Source: Chloroflexota bacterium
GTDB taxonomy: Bacteria > Chloroflexota > Anaerolineae > UBA2200 > JACIWT01
Direction of reading: 5' to 3'
Length of the DNA: 64,000 nucleotides
NCBI GenBank assembly: GCA_014360825.1
Contig: JACIWT010000005.1
Span: 80,248-144,247, forward strand
Shown here in pieces: positions 32,765 to 43,800 of this stretch. How positions within the stretch are numbered: position 1 is the stretch's first letter; each line of letters opens with the position of its first letter. The position numbers and the translations under genes are program-made. Below the pieces are notes generated by a model, which worked only from the letters and a program-made list of their open reading frames with translations, was not told the DNA's origin and searched no databases.

Positions 32765-34564
32765 ATGGATCAAAGTCACATCCGCAATTTCTGCATCATC
32801 GCCCACATTGACCACGGCAAGAGCACCCTCAGCGACCGGCTGCTGGAATATACCGGCACCATCAGTCCGCGCGAGATGTCCGAGCAGGTGCTCGACCAGA
32901 TGGACCTGGAGCGCGAGAAGGGCATCACCATCAAGGCCAAAGCCGTGCGCATGTTCTATCGCGCTCAGGACGGGCAGGAATACGAACTCAACCTGATTGA
33001 CACGCCCGGCCACGTGGACTTCACCTACGAGGTCTCGCGGGCGTTGGCTGCCTGCGAGGGAGCCATCCTGGTGGTGGACGCCAGCCAGGGCATCGAGGCT
33101 CAGACCTTGGCCAACCTCTACATGGCCCTCGACCACGACCTGACCATCATCCCGGTGGTCAACAAGATAGACCTGCCCGCTGCCCGCCCCGACGAGGTGG
33201 CCCAGGAGATCGACAACCTGATCGGCATCCCTGCGGCGCAGGTCATTCGGGCCTCCGCTAAAGAGGGCATCGGCACGGTGGACGTGTTAGAAGCCATTGT
33301 CCGGCATATCCCTCCGCCCCGGGGCATGGTCCGCGAACCACTGCGTGCCCTGATCTTCGACTCCCACTATGATGCTTACAAGGGGGTGGTGGCCTACGTG
33401 CGTGTGGTGGACGGCGTCCTCAAGACCGGCGAGCCGCTGAAACTGATGTCCAACAACGTGCCGGTGGAGGCGGTGGAGATCGGTGTCTTCCGCCCCAAGA
33501 TGACGCCGGTGGAGCAGTTGTCGGCCGGCGAGGTGGGCTACGTGGCCACCGGACTCAAGGACGTGCGCGAGGCCTCGGTGGGCGACACCATCACCAGCCT
33601 GAACCAGCCCGCCGCCCAGCCGCTGGAGGGCTATCGCCCGGCCAAGCCTATGGTCTTCGCCGGACTCTACCCCGTCGAGGGCGAGGACTACAATCTGTTG
33701 CGCGATGCCCTGGCCAAGTTGCGCCTGAACGACGCTGCCCTGGTCTATGAACCGGAGACCTCCCAGGCCCTCAAGTTCGGCTTCCGCTGTGGTTTCCTCG
33801 GCCTCCTGCACATGGAGATCGTGCAGGAACGGCTGGAGCGCGAATACGGCTTGAACCTCATCGCCACTGCTCCCAGCGTGGCCTACCGGGTGCGCAAGCG
33901 CGATGGCCAGATCATCGAGGTGGATAACCCTGCTGAGTTGCCACCAGAAGGGGAAATCGAGGAAATCGCCGAGCCCTGGATGCGCATCAGCATCTTCACC
34001 CCCGCCGAGTACATTGGACCCATCATGGAGTTGGTGACCAACCGGCGCGGCGAGTTCGACAAAATGGAGTACCTGGACGAAAAACGGGTGCTGCTCACCT
34101 ATTTCATCCCTCTCTCCGAGATCATCGTGGACTTCTACGATCAGTTGAAATCGCGCACACGAGGTTATGCCTCCTTGGACTACGTCTTCGCCGAGTACCG
34201 CCCCGGTGATCTGGTCAAGATGGAGGTGCTGGTGAACGAGCAGCCCCTGGATGCGCTCTCGGTCATCGTGCACCGCGACCAGGCCTACGCCAAGGGCAGC
34301 GTGTTGGTGCGCAAACTCAAGGAGGTCATCCCCTCCCAACTCTTCGCTGTGCCCATCCAGGCGGCGGTGGGCAAGCGGGTGATCGCTCGGACCACGATCA
34401 AGGCCCTGCGCAAGGACGTGCTGGCGAAGTGCTACGGCGGGGATGTCACGCGCAAGAAGAAACTGTTGGAGAAGCAAAGGGCCGGCAAGAAGCGCCTCAA
34501 GAGATTTGGCAACGTGGAGATACCGCAGGAGGCGTTTATGGCGGTGTTGAGGTTGAGCGAATAG
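32765..34564 (+). CDS. lepA: Elongation factor 4 (LepA) GTPase
   Basis: LepA is a ribosome-binding GTPase that eases stalled or misplaced ribosomes. The 599-residue protein is of usual length. GTPase motifs are intact: AHIDHGKST (G1), the [15 protein letters not shown] effector region (G2), DTPGH (G3), NKIDLP (G4) and SAKEG (G5). LepA-specific features follow, including [31 protein letters not shown]-like segments, and the C-terminal [27 protein letters not shown] at 32765 gives the family start [21 protein letters not shown]; a longer in-frame start at 32699 is unlikely. It carries its own terminator downstream, so it is a unit by itself within the glycan locus. Confidence 0.96.
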   Translation: MDQSHIRNFCIIAHIDHGKSTLSDRLLEYTGTISPREMSEQVLDQMDLEREKGITIKAKAVRMFYRAQDGQEYELNLIDTPGHVDFTYEVSRALAACEGAILVVDASQGIEAQTLANLYMALDHDLTIIPVVNKIDLPAARPDEVAQEIDNLIGIPAAQVIRASAKEGIGTVDVLEAIVRHIPPPRGMVREPLRALIFDSHYDAYKGVVAYVRVVDGVLKTGEPLKLMSNNVPVEAVEIGVFRPKMTPVEQLSAGEVGYVATGLKDVREASVGDTITSLNQPAAQPLEGYRPAKPMVFAGLYPVEGEDYNLLRDALAKLRLNDAALVYEPETSQALKFGFRCGFLGLLHMEIVQERLEREYGLNLIATAPSVAYRVRKRDGQIIEVDNPAELPPEGEIEEIAEPWMRISIFTPAEYIGPIMELVTNRRGEFDKMEYLDEKRVLLTYFIPLSEIIVDFYDQLKSRTRGYASLDYVFAEYRPGDLVKMEVLVNEQPLDALSVIVHRDQAYAKGSVLVRKLKEVIPSQLFAVPIQAAVGKRVIARTTIKALRKDVLAKCYGGDVTRKKKLLEKQRAGKKRLKRFGNVEIPQEAFMAVLRLSE

Positions 34565-34580
34565 CGGGAGTTTGGACGTG

Positions 34581-34613
34581 TCCCCGCGCCGGTGATGCGG
34601 AGGGGCGCGGGGA
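34581..34613 (+). terminator. Probable lepA terminator
   Basis: A 10-base-pair GC stem (TCCCCGCGCC 34581-34590 / GGCGCGGGGA 34604-34613) is followed by TTTATGTTGT, 17 bases past the lepA stop. Confidence 0.65.
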
Positions 34614-34641
34614 TTTATGTTGTATCAAAATCAGTAAGTCT

Positions 34642-34670
34642 TTGCCAATCAGTCTATCTGGCATTATAAT
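34642..34670 (+). promoter_or_regulatory. Sigma-70 promoter of the second glycan block
   Basis: TTGCCA (34642-34647) and a perfect TATAAT (34665-34670) are separated by 17 bases, 30 bases ahead of the flippase-like gene at 34701. Confidence 0.8.
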
Positions 34671-34700
34671 AGAAGTCTAAAGGAAAGGAGCATCCTTGCA

Positions 34701-35681
34701 ATGAAAAAAGCCCGGTTCTGGATCGGAATCGTCATCAGCGTCCTCTGCTTGTATCTGGCCACCCGGGGGATAGACTTCGCCACGGTACTCTCAGCCCTGC
34801 GGCAGGTGAATCTGTGGTGGCTCTTACCTGTGCCCCTCCTTCTGCTGGCGTCACTGGTGGCGCGTGCCTACCGCTGGCAAGTGCTCTTCTATCCCCTGCA
34901 GGGCTTGCATTTCGGTCGCCTCCTGAATGTGATCAATATTGGCTACTTGGTCAGCAATATCTTCCCCTTCCGGGCCGGGGACCTGGTACGATCCTACCTG
35001 ATTGCCGAGTTGGAGAAAGTGAACGTGGGCCGCGCACTATCCACGGTAATCGTGGATCGGGTGATGGATACGCTGACCATAGTGGCCTTTCTAGCGGCAC
35101 TCATCCCCTTCGTGCCGCTCTCTCCGGCACTGATGCAATCTGGCCGCGTGGTGAGCGTGGTCGCCATTGGGGTGATCTTAGTGCTGATGGTCCTCTCGTG
35201 GCAGAAGGAGCGGGCCATGGCACTGGTGAGCGCCGTATTGCGACGCACGCCGCTGAATAAACCGAGCATCTATGAATTTATCGCCTCTGGCCTCGATGGC
35301 CTGGCGGTCCTGAGGTCGCCGCGACAAGGCCCCGGCCTGATCGCCTCCTCCCTTCTGATCTGGGCACTGCTGGCACTCATGATGTATTGTGGCACACTTG
35401 CCTTTGGCCTATCAGTGCCTTTCGCTGCTGGGGTGGCGGTGATAGTTTTCACTTCGCTGGGGATGACCGTCCCCTCGTCGCCGGGCTACATCGGCGTCTT
35501 CGAGGCTCTGACGGTGGTCGCGTTAGGCCTGTTTGGCGTGGAGGAGGGAGTTGCATTGACCTACGCGCTGGTCATGCACGCCCTGAACTATGTATTGTTC
35601 GCCATCTTTGGCCTGTTCGGCGCATGGAAGGAGAGCATCTCCTACGAACAACTGCGGGAGAAAGTCGCCGAGGCAGGTTGA
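34701..35681 (+). CDS. Flippase-like membrane protein (UPF0104/lysylphosphatidylglycerol synthase TM region)
   Basis: The protein has 326 residues with about eight helices. It matches the family annotated as 'lysylphosphatidylglycerol synthase transmembrane domain/flippase-like': RAYRWQVLFYPLQGLHFGRLLNVINIGYLVSNIFPFRAGDLVRSYLI early, with its R-A-G-D/E-x-x-R motif, then ALSTVIVDRVMDTLTIVAFL, and late SSPGYIGVFEALTVVALGLFGVEEGVALTYAL. The C-terminal synthase domain is absent. In glycan loci such proteins are thought to help move lipid-linked sugars across the membrane, but this is not settled. It is first in the second plus-strand block. Confidence 0.87.
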   Translation: MKKARFWIGIVISVLCLYLATRGIDFATVLSALRQVNLWWLLPVPLLLLASLVARAYRWQVLFYPLQGLHFGRLLNVINIGYLVSNIFPFRAGDLVRSYLIAELEKVNVGRALSTVIVDRVMDTLTIVAFLAALIPFVPLSPALMQSGRVVSVVAIGVILVLMVLSWQKERAMALVSAVLRRTPLNKPSIYEFIASGLDGLAVLRSPRQGPGLIASSLLIWALLALMMYCGTLAFGLSVPFAAGVAVIVFTSLGMTVPSSPGYIGVFEALTVVALGLFGVEEGVALTYALVMHALNYVLFAIFGLFGAWKESISYEQLREKVAEAG

Positions 35682-35723
35682 GGGCATGTTATCAGTGCAA
35701 TTAGCGAAGGAGGCAATGCGCCA

Positions 35724-36764
35724 ATGGGGGCGCGAAAGGTATTGATAACCGGCGGGGCCGGTTTTGTGGGTTGCAATCTTGCCGACACATTACTGCGCCG
35801 AGGAGATGAGGTGATCCTCTTCGACAACCTCTCGCGGAGGGGCGTGGAGCGAAATGTGGAATGGCTGCGCCAGCGCCATGGATGCGGTTTCCGCCTGATG
35901 CGCGCCGATGTGCGTGATGCCGAGGCATTGGCCCAGGCAGCGGCGGGCACGGACGTGATCTTTCACCTTGCCAGCCAAGTAGCCGTTACCACTTCGGTCG
36001 CCGACCCACGCACCGACTTTGAGATCAACGCCCTGGGGACGTTTAACGCCCTGGAGGCAGCCCGCGCGGCGAAGACCAACCCCATCTTCGTCTTCGCCTC
36101 GACGAACAAGGTGTATGGCAGCATGGAAGATGTGGCTGTGGTCGAACGCGACTCTCGCTACGAGTACCGCGATTACCCAGAGGGCATCGCCGAAGACCGG
36201 CCACTGGATTTCCACTCACCCTACGGCTGTTCGAAGGGCGCTGGCGATCAATACGTGCGCGATTATCATCGCATTTACGGCTTGCCCACCATCGTCTTTC
36301 GCATGAGTTGCATCTACGGCCCGCGCCAGTTTGGCACTGAAGACCAAGGCTGGGTGGCGCATTTCATCATCTCCGAAGTGATGGGCCGACCCATCACCAT
36401 CTATGGCGATGGCAAACAAGTGCGCGACATCCTCTGGGTAGATGATCTGGTGGCCGCTTTCGTTTCTGCCGTGGAGCACATCGAAATTACTGCCGGGCAA
36501 GTCTATAATATTGGCGGCGGCCCAAAAAGGGCGATGTCTATCTGGGCGGAGTTTCACCGTATTCTGGCCTCGCTATTGGGTCGGCCAGTCGAGGCTGCAG
36601 CCTGGGGCGATTGGCGCCCTGGTGACCAGCCCGTCTACATTAGCGATACCCGCAAGGCAGCCCGTGATTTCGGCTGGCAACCCACCGTCTCAAAAGAAGA
36701 AGGGATCCAGCGCCTTCTGGAGTGGGTACAAGACAACCGGACATTGTTCGAGGAGCAGCCGTGA
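35724..36764 (+). CDS. NAD-dependent sugar-nucleotide epimerase/dehydratase, CDP-tyvelose 2-epimerase-like
   Basis: The protein has 346 residues and the extended SDR fold. The NAD-binding loop is GGAGFVG (residues 10-16), followed by FDNLSRRG, the HLASQVAVTTS strand, and the catalytic Y-x-x-x-K in SPYGCSKGAGDQYVRDY. The stretch YGPRQFGTEDQGWVAHF is characteristic of CDP-paratose/tyvelose 2-epimerases, though UDP-glucose 4-epimerases are close relatives. It makes a modified nucleotide sugar for the glycosyltransferases nearby. AAGGAGG lies 10 bases before the ATG. Its end overlaps the next gene's GTG start. Confidence 0.9.
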   Translation: MGARKVLITGGAGFVGCNLADTLLRRGDEVILFDNLSRRGVERNVEWLRQRHGCGFRLMRADVRDAEALAQAAAGTDVIFHLASQVAVTTSVADPRTDFEINALGTFNALEAARAAKTNPIFVFASTNKVYGSMEDVAVVERDSRYEYRDYPEGIAEDRPLDFHSPYGCSKGAGDQYVRDYHRIYGLPTIVFRMSCIYGPRQFGTEDQGWVAHFIISEVMGRPITIYGDGKQVRDILWVDDLVAAFVSAVEHIEITAGQVYNIGGGPKRAMSIWAEFHRILASLLGRPVEAAAWGDWRPGDQPVYISDTRKAARDFGWQPTVSKEEGIQRLLEWVQDNRTLFEEQP

Positions 36765-37927
36765 AGATCCTCTTTGTGCTCACCTATTATCGCCCCCACG
36801 TCAGCGGGCTCACCATCTACGTGCAGCGCCTGGCCGAGGCCCTCGCTGCCCGAGGACATCGCGTTACCGTATTGACTTCGCAGTACGATCGGGCTCTGCC
36901 TGCCGAGGAGAAAATGGATGGGGTGCGCATCGTCCGCGTGCCAGTCTGGTTCCGCATCAGCAAAGGCTGCATTATGCCACGCTTCCCCTTGTACGCCCAC
37001 CGACTGATCGCCGAGCATGATGTGCTGAGCGTGCACCTCCCGCAGTTCGAGGCCAGCCTATTGGGCTTCCTGGGGCGCTTTGTCACTCGCCGGCCGGTCA
37101 TCCTCACCTACCACTGTGATTTGCAACTGCCGCACGGCCTGTTCAACCGGTTCGTGGACAAAGTAGTTTTCGTGAGCAACTGGATCGCTGGCCAATTGGC
37201 CGACCGCATTGTGGCCTATACCCAGGACTATGCGGAACACTCACCTTACCTGTCGCAGTTCCTGGAGAAGGTGCGGGTGATCCCCCCTCCGGTACGGATG
37301 CCAGCGGTGGATCCGAAGGGTCGTGCGGCTCTGTGCCAGGCATACGATTTGAACGGACGGGTGGTGATTGGTTTCGCCGCCCGGGTGGCCGCCGAGAAGG
37401 GCGTCGAGTACCTTCTGAGTGCTCTCCCGCTCATCCGGGAGCGCATTCCCAACGCCTATTTGTTGTTGGCCGGGCCATATCAAGATGTGCTCGGTGAAAA
37501 CGCCTATTTCCGCAAGTTGGAGCCCCTCATTCAGGCGAACCAAGGCTATCTGAAATTCCTGGGCGTGCTCGACCCGCAGGAGATGGCAAACTTCTTTTCT
37601 GCCATTGATGTACTGGTGGTTTCCAGCGTGAACTCCACGGAATCCTTTGGTCTGGTGCAAGTGGAGTCCATGCTTTGTGGGACGCCGGTGGTGGCGAGCA
37701 ATTTGCCCGGCGTGCGCCAGCCAGTGTACATGACCGGCATGGGCCAGGTAGTGCCCATCCGCGATCCGGTCGCCATCGCCGATGCGGTGGTGGAGGTGGT
37801 CCAGCATCGGGAGAGGTACGTGCGCCCACGCCGGGAAATCGAGGCTATCTTCGACCTCGAAGTTACCCTACGGGAGTACGAGGAGCTCTTCGCTGCAGAG
37901 ATGGAGAGGGTCAGCGGGCGTGCCTGA
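36761..37927 (+). CDS. Glycosyltransferase family 4 (GT-B)
   Basis: The protein has 388 residues. The N-terminal KILFVLTYYRPHVSGLTIYVQRLAEALAARGH is the glycine-rich acceptor loop of GT4. The C-terminal donor site contains GRVVIGFAARVAAEKGVEYLL and the E-x7-E motif ESFGLVQVESMLCGTPVVASNLPGV (two stretches). It uses a nucleotide-sugar donor, probably to extend a lipid-linked glycan. GTG start at 36761 overlaps the epimerase stop by four bases (GTGA), so the genes are translationally coupled. Confidence 0.92.
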   Translation: MKILFVLTYYRPHVSGLTIYVQRLAEALAARGHRVTVLTSQYDRALPAEEKMDGVRIVRVPVWFRISKGCIMPRFPLYAHRLIAEHDVLSVHLPQFEASLLGFLGRFVTRRPVILTYHCDLQLPHGLFNRFVDKVVFVSNWIAGQLADRIVAYTQDYAEHSPYLSQFLEKVRVIPPPVRMPAVDPKGRAALCQAYDLNGRVVIGFAARVAAEKGVEYLLSALPLIRERIPNAYLLLAGPYQDVLGENAYFRKLEPLIQANQGYLKFLGVLDPQEMANFFSAIDVLVVSSVNSTESFGLVQVESMLCGTPVVASNLPGVRQPVYMTGMGQVVPIRDPVAIADAVVEVVQHRERYVRPRREIEAIFDLEVTLREYEELFAAEMERVSGRA

Positions 37928-38720
37928 GAACCATCTGCGGCGGCTATTGCGAGGCATGCCGCCGTTTTTGGCGCTATTGCGAAGCATAGAGGCTCGGTTA
38001 CTCGATGGCTGGCCGTGGGAGCGACCCATCCTGGACCTGGGGTGCGGTGACGGTTATTTCACTAGCACCGTCTTCGACCGGCCCGTGGAGATGGGTGTGG
38101 ATCCCTCCTCGACAGCCCTTTCCGATGCCCGACGACGGGGGATACACCGACTCTTGGCACAAGCCAGCGGGACGGCGCTGCCCTGTGCCGATGGAGCCTT
38201 CGCCACGGTGTTGGCGAACTGCGTCATCGAGCACATTCCTGACGTGGATGGGACATTGACGGAGATCGCACGGGTGCTACGACCTGGGGGCACCTTTGTT
38301 ACCACCGTGCCCACTGACCGCTTTACCGGTGCGCTTCTGGGCACCAGACTCTTCGGCGAGCGCTACGGGCGGTGGTGGAACCGCCGGTCAGTGCATTACC
38401 ATTTGGATGCACCCCGGGTCTGGCGAGAGCGGCTTCATCGTGCGGGTTTGCGCGTCGTGCGCGAAGAGCGGTATTTCTCGCCGCAAACAGTAGTGGTCTT
38501 TGAGTTATTCCATTACTTGTCGGTGCACACTTTGTTGTTGAAACCGCTGATAAGGCGGAGGGTGCTCTGGCCAGATGGGCCAGGGGTCCGGCTTACCGAG
38601 CGCATCCTATACGCGCATTATTTGCGGGATGCTCCCCAGGACGGGGTGAATCTGCTGTTGGTTTGCCGGAAAGATGCGGAGGAGAGGACGACATTAGAGC
38701 GGCGGGAATCGACTTTCTGA
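37920..38720 (+). CDS. Class I SAM-dependent methyltransferase
   Basis: The protein has 266 residues. Motif I is ILDLGCGDGYFTS (about 38-50); the SAM acid follows in MGVDPSSTAL. Motif IV is VLANCVIEHIPDVDGTLTEIARVLRPGGTFVTTVP, with the UbiE/bacterial type-11 pattern. The C-terminal third contains a hydrophobic stretch (FELFHYLSVHTLLLKPL) that may touch the membrane. Acting beside GT4 and an epimerase, it may methylate a sugar. GTG at 37920 overlaps the end of the GT4 gene by eight bases and has GAGAGGG upstream. Confidence 0.85.
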   Translation: MPENHLRRLLRGMPPFLALLRSIEARLLDGWPWERPILDLGCGDGYFTSTVFDRPVEMGVDPSSTALSDARRRGIHRLLAQASGTALPCADGAFATVLANCVIEHIPDVDGTLTEIARVLRPGGTFVTTVPTDRFTGALLGTRLFGERYGRWWNRRSVHYHLDAPRVWRERLHRAGLRVVREERYFSPQTVVVFELFHYLSVHTLLLKPLIRRRVLWPDGPGVRLTERILYAHYLRDAPQDGVNLLLVCRKDAEERTTLERRESTF

Positions 38721-38739
38721 TGGTGGGAGGTGGCACACA

Positions 38740-40770
38740 TTGACCACGCGGCGTGAGGCACGAAACGCACTGATGAGCATCTTAGCCCTGGGGTTCGCGT
38801 TGGTGGCTCAGGTTCGCTTGCAAAGCGAGTTCGTGGTAGATGGAGCCATTTTCTACCTCGCTGCTGTCTTCCTTTTCTTGTGGAGCACAGGCAGTGAACG
38901 CAAATCCCCAATCTATGCACCATCCGCCCAGCCATTCGCTTTAGAAGAACCTGCGCCTTTCGCCGATATAATCGGCACGCGGCGCATCGCAGCGATCGCC
39001 TGCGTTTTCGCGGCTTTATATGCCTTCGTCCATTCCGGCCACAATCAGTTCACGCGCAACGGCGTGCTGGCCTGGTGGTTGGCTTGCGGCCTATTCCTCT
39101 ATGCCTTCTGGCAGCGCGAGGACGGCCGGTGGCGCGAACGCCTGACAGAATGGCGGGCGCGGCTGGGCGCCTCCGCTTGGCATATCACCATCCGGTGGCC
39201 CGTCGTAGCCCTCATCCTCATTATGTTGCTGGCGGTCTTCTTCCGCGTCTATCGCCTGGATGCCACCCCCGCAGAGATGACCAGTGACCACGCGGAGAAG
39301 TTGTTGGACGTGAACGATGTGCTGAACGGGATGAGGCCCATTTTCTTCCCCCGCAACACGGGCCGCGAAGCCATGCAGTTCTACTTAACGGCATTCCTCA
39401 TCCGCGTGTGTGGCATTCCTTTTGGCTTTATGGCGCTCAAAGTCGGGACGGCTATCGTGGGCATCCTGGCGGTGCTGGTCACATTCTTTCTCGCGCGCCT
39501 GTTGTTCAACGAGAAAGTGGGCCTGCTGGCCAGCCTTTTCATGGCCACTTCCAAGTGGCACGTTTCTATGAGCCGCATCGGACTACGTCATCCCTTCGGC
39601 CCACTGTGGACGGCGCTGCCCATGCTCTTCGTTTTCCGCGCCATGCGATACAACCGACGCAACGATTTCCTCCTGGCCGGCTTCTTCCTCGGGGCGGGCT
39701 TGCACACTTACATCCCGATCCGTGTGGTCCCCCTCCTGATCGTGATCGTCTTAACGATCCACCTGCTCATTCACCGGCGGGTCTGGGCAGCGGGCATAGG
39801 CAAGTACGTACAGAATAGCATTCTCCTGGTCATAATGTGCGCCCTGGTTTTCCTACCGTTGGGCCGTTATATGTTGGAGGAGCCAAAGATGTTCTGGTCC
39901 CGGGTGCTCACGCGCTCGACGGATGCCGAGCGTGCGATTCCGGGGCAGGGGGGAAAGATATTTCTCGACAACGTGAAGAACGGCTTTCTGGCGTTCAATG
40001 TGAAGGGCGATGTGGTGTGGCTTGCTCAGGTGCCAGGCAAGCCCCTGTTGGAGGTAGTGGCGGGGGCGCTGTTTGTCCTCGGGCTGGCCTATCTCCTTTT
40101 CCGGCTGTTTCGTTTCGGTGAACCGATGGGCGGGTATTTGCTCGTCTGCTTATTTGTGATGTTGCTCCCATCTACTCTCAGCATTGCTTTCCCTGGCGAG
40201 AACCCCAGCGCAGTGCGTATGGGCGGGGCTATCCCCTTCGTCTTCGCCATCGTGGGAGTGCCTTTGGTGGTTGTAGTATGGCAAATCCGGCGCTTTCTGG
40301 TGTGGAGAGCGGGCCTGCTCGTGGGGGCAGCCATCATGCTTCTGTTGGGGATCTACTCGGCGCAGCGCGACTACAAGCAGTATTTCGTTGAGTATGACCA
40401 GCACTACCGCCAGTCTTCCTGGAACACCTCCGAGATCGGCGGGGTGATACGGGATTTCGTGAACTCGGTGGGCGATATGCAACACGCCTTCGTGAAATCG
40501 TGGCCACATTGGGTGGACAATCGCAACGTGGGCATCGTTGCCGGCAACGTTCACTTCGACACGCCAGCCAACGTGTTCATGGACATCCACGAAGCGGCAG
40601 TCTACATCGGTGATCCCAACAATATGCTCTATATTCTCCACCCTGATGATGCGGAGAGTCTGGCTTGGTTGGAGGAGAATTTCCCCAACGGTCAGGTGCG
40701 GCTTTACAGGTCCAAGACGCCGGGCAAAGACTTCGTCATCTACTTCGTGCCTGGCCAGCCAGTGCGGTGA
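38740..40770 (+). CDS. GT39-type integral membrane glycosyltransferase
   Basis: The protein has 676 residues with a dozen or so membrane helices. The GT-C acidic site after the relevant helix reads DATPAEMTSDHAEKLLDV; LLFNEKVGLLASLFMATSKWHVSMSRIGLRHPF is a typical ArnT/PMT-2 cytoplasmic-helix region. The soluble C-terminal tail (about 540-676) is external. It lies 19 bases after the methyltransferase and starts at TTG with GGGAGGTGG upstream. The acceptor (protein, S-layer or lipid) is unknown. Confidence 0.85.
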   Translation: MTTRREARNALMSILALGFALVAQVRLQSEFVVDGAIFYLAAVFLFLWSTGSERKSPIYAPSAQPFALEEPAPFADIIGTRRIAAIACVFAALYAFVHSGHNQFTRNGVLAWWLACGLFLYAFWQREDGRWRERLTEWRARLGASAWHITIRWPVVALILIMLLAVFFRVYRLDATPAEMTSDHAEKLLDVNDVLNGMRPIFFPRNTGREAMQFYLTAFLIRVCGIPFGFMALKVGTAIVGILAVLVTFFLARLLFNEKVGLLASLFMATSKWHVSMSRIGLRHPFGPLWTALPMLFVFRAMRYNRRNDFLLAGFFLGAGLHTYIPIRVVPLLIVIVLTIHLLIHRRVWAAGIGKYVQNSILLVIMCALVFLPLGRYMLEEPKMFWSRVLTRSTDAERAIPGQGGKIFLDNVKNGFLAFNVKGDVVWLAQVPGKPLLEVVAGALFVLGLAYLLFRLFRFGEPMGGYLLVCLFVMLLPSTLSIAFPGENPSAVRMGGAIPFVFAIVGVPLVVVVWQIRRFLVWRAGLLVGAAIMLLLGIYSAQRDYKQYFVEYDQHYRQSSWNTSEIGGVIRDFVNSVGDMQHAFVKSWPHWVDNRNVGIVAGNVHFDTPANVFMDIHEAAVYIGDPNNMLYILHPDDAESLAWLEENFPNGQVRLYRSKTPGKDFVIYFVPGQPVR

Positions 40771-40804
40771 GCGAGGCGCCGCCCACGAACGCTAAGGGTT
40801 TGCT

Positions 40805-43800
40805 ATGGATACGCAGCGCGATGTTGGTATGACAATTTGCAGACAAAACCGCTGCTTGGTGAGGGTGCGGGCTTTTTTCACCGACCAGCACCTCGCACAT
40901 TGGTTGCTCCTGCTTGCCATCCTCCTGGGAGCCTGGTTCCGTTTCACCGGAGTGAATTGGGATGAGAACCAGCACCTCCACCCCGACGAGCGGTTCCTGA
41001 CTATGGTGGAGACGAGCATCAGTCTGCCCAAATCATTGGGCGAGTATTTCGATTCCGCGAACTCGCCACTCAATCCGTTCAATCGTGGCCACACCACCTT
41101 TGTCTACGGGACGTTTCCCGTCTTCCTGGTCCGCGTTATCGGCGAGATGGTGGGCCAAACCGGCTACGATGAGATCACCATTGTGGGCCGGCTCCTCTCC
41201 GGCCTCTTCGACCTGGCCACGGTGTACGTCATCTATCTGATCGGGCGGCGGCTGTACGGGTCGTGGGTAGGGGCAGTGGGGGCACTGCTGGCAGCGGCCA
41301 CGGCCTTCAACATCCAACAATCCCACTTCTTCACTGTGGACACCTTTGCCACGACGTTGATAGCGGTCGCCCTTTACTATGCGGTCAGAATTTCGGAAGG
41401 CAGCGGTGTGGGTGATTTCATTGCCCTGGGGATCGCCTATGGGCTGGCGGTGGCCAGCAAGATCAACCTGGCCGTATTCGTGGCGATCATTGGCCTGGCC
41501 TGTGTGGTGCGGATATACCGCCAGTGGCAGAAAGGTCCGGAGCCATCGGTCCGACCACGCCCACTGCTGGAGTGGAAGCGCACCCTGGTCGGCTATGACA
41601 TCTCCCTGCGCCTGGAAGCGCCGAATTCGCCCACCCGGACGACGGAAGAGAGAACGCTCATTTCTCTGGTTACCCCTGCGTTGTGGTGGGCTATCTTTGC
41701 CGGCATCATTGCCGTGCTGGTTTTCCGCGTTGCCCAGCCCTATGCCTTCCAGGGGCCTGGATTCTTCAACTTCAAGTTCTCCAAGATGTGGCTGGACAAT
41801 ATGTCCTACGTCAGCAAACTGGTGAGTGGCCAGATAGATTACCCGCCCAGCCACCAGTGGACGGGGCGCACGCCCTACCTCTACCCGCTGCAGAACATGC
41901 TCCTCTGGGGGTTGGGGTTGCCTCTTGGACTGGCGGCGTGGGCAGGGGTGGTCATCGCCGCCTGGCAAATCTATAAGGAGCGAAATTTGGCGCATTTGTT
42001 GCCCGTCTCATGGATCAGCCTATTTTTCCTGTACCAGGGCGGCCAGTTCGTGAAATCGCTGCGCTACTTGGTGCCCATTTACCCTTTTCTGGCGCTGATG
42101 GCCGGGTGGCTGGTGGTCTGGTGTTGGCAGCGGGCCTTGGCTTGGTACCGGAAGGGTGGCTGGCGGCGCTATTTGCCCATCGCTGCCTTAGCACTGGCTC
42201 TCGTGGTGGTGGGCGGGAGCATCCTCTGGGCCTACGCGGTCACGCGCATCTACACCCGCCCCGTTACGCGCATCGCCGCCTCGCGCTGGATATACGAGAA
42301 CATTCCACCGGGGAGCCACATCGCCAATGAACACTGGGACGATGGCCTACCGCTACGAATAGACGGCAAGGATGGCTTCGGCGCGGGTTGGTATGTTGGT
42401 CACGAGATCCAGGGCTATGCGGAGGACGAGCCAGCCAAATTGGTCCAACTCGTGGACACGCTCGACGCTACCGACTATATCATGATCACCAGCACCCGAC
42501 TGTATAAGTCCATCCCCCGTCTGCCCATGCGCTACCCGATGATGACCCGCTATTACGAAAAACTATTTGCCGGGGAACTGGGCTTCGAACTTATCAAGAC
42601 CTTCACTTCTTACCCTAATCTTGGTCCCATTCAGTTCAACGACGATGAGGCAGAGGAGGTGTGGACGGTCTACGACCACCCCAAAGTGCTCATCTTCAAG
42701 AAGACGAGCGACTATTCCCACACGCGAGTGTACCAGATCCTCAGCGAGGGCATCCAGTGGGATGAGATCAAACGGCTGTGGCCCATCCAGGCGGGGTCGT
42801 GGAAAAACGGGTTAGTGTATGACGAACGTACTTGGGAAGTCCAGAAAACAGGTGGCACTTGGTCGAGCATTTTCAATCGCAATAGCCTCAGCAACAAGTG
42901 GCCTGTTCTCTTCTGGTTGCTTGCGGTCGAGGTCATCGGGCTATTGAGTCTCCCTCTGACTTACGCCTTTCTCCGCCACATGGCTGACCGGGGCTACATT
43001 TTCGCCAAGTCCCTGGGGATTCTGTCGCTCACTTGGGTCACCTGGATGCTGGTCAATTTCACGCCGCTGACCTACGAGCAGTGGACCATTCTCCTGGCTC
43101 TGTGCCTCCTCGCCGGTACGGGGGGCTATCTCCTCTGGCGACGAGGCGACGAGATCAGAGCGTGGCTACGTGTCAATCGGCGGACGTTGCTGATCGAAGA
43201 GGGGCTGTTCTTGCTCTTCTTCGTGGCTTTCTTGTTGGTCCGCTGGGGCAATCCGGACCTCTGGCATCCGGTGATGGGTGGCGAGAAGCCGATGGACTTC
43301 GCCTACCTGAATGCGGTCATCAAGAGCACGGAGTTCCCGCCCTACGACCCGTGGTATGCCGGCGGCTACCTGAACTACTATTATTTTGGCCAGATCATCA
43401 CCGCAACGCTGGTCAAACTCACCGGCATCGTGCCCTGGGTATCTTACAATTTGGCGCTACCCCTCTACTTCGCGCTGCTGGCAATGGGCGCTTTCACCGT
43501 GGCCTATAATCTGGTGGCAAGCCAACGTGCGAGTGTAGATGACCAGCAAGATAGGACGGCGCTCTTTTGCGGGCTGGCGGGAGCGCTTTTCGTCGCCGTG
43601 CTGGGCAATCTCTCAGAAGCGGGCTTGATTGCCACGGGGTTCCAGAGTTTCAGCGCCATCGGCGAGGTGAAAAGTGCCATCCCTGGCCTGAGTGGTCTGA
43701 TCCGAACACTCAATGGGCTCTGGCATTGGATTCGCCAGCCTCAGCCGTTTCCCTTCCGTCCCGAATGGCCCTACTGGAACGCCAGTCGGGTGATGCCCCA

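Noticed and set aside
33287-34477. Open frame of 396 codons on the minus strand
   Set aside because: It lies wholly antisense to lepA, has no ribosome binding site, and its His/Val/Leu/Gln-rich composition is that of a mirror frame of a GC-rich gene.
41033-41995. Open frame of 320 codons on the minus strand, and similar ones opposite 47374-48447 and 50512-51594
   Set aside because: All are mirror frames of the giant membrane proteins and show no start signals or recognisable domains.
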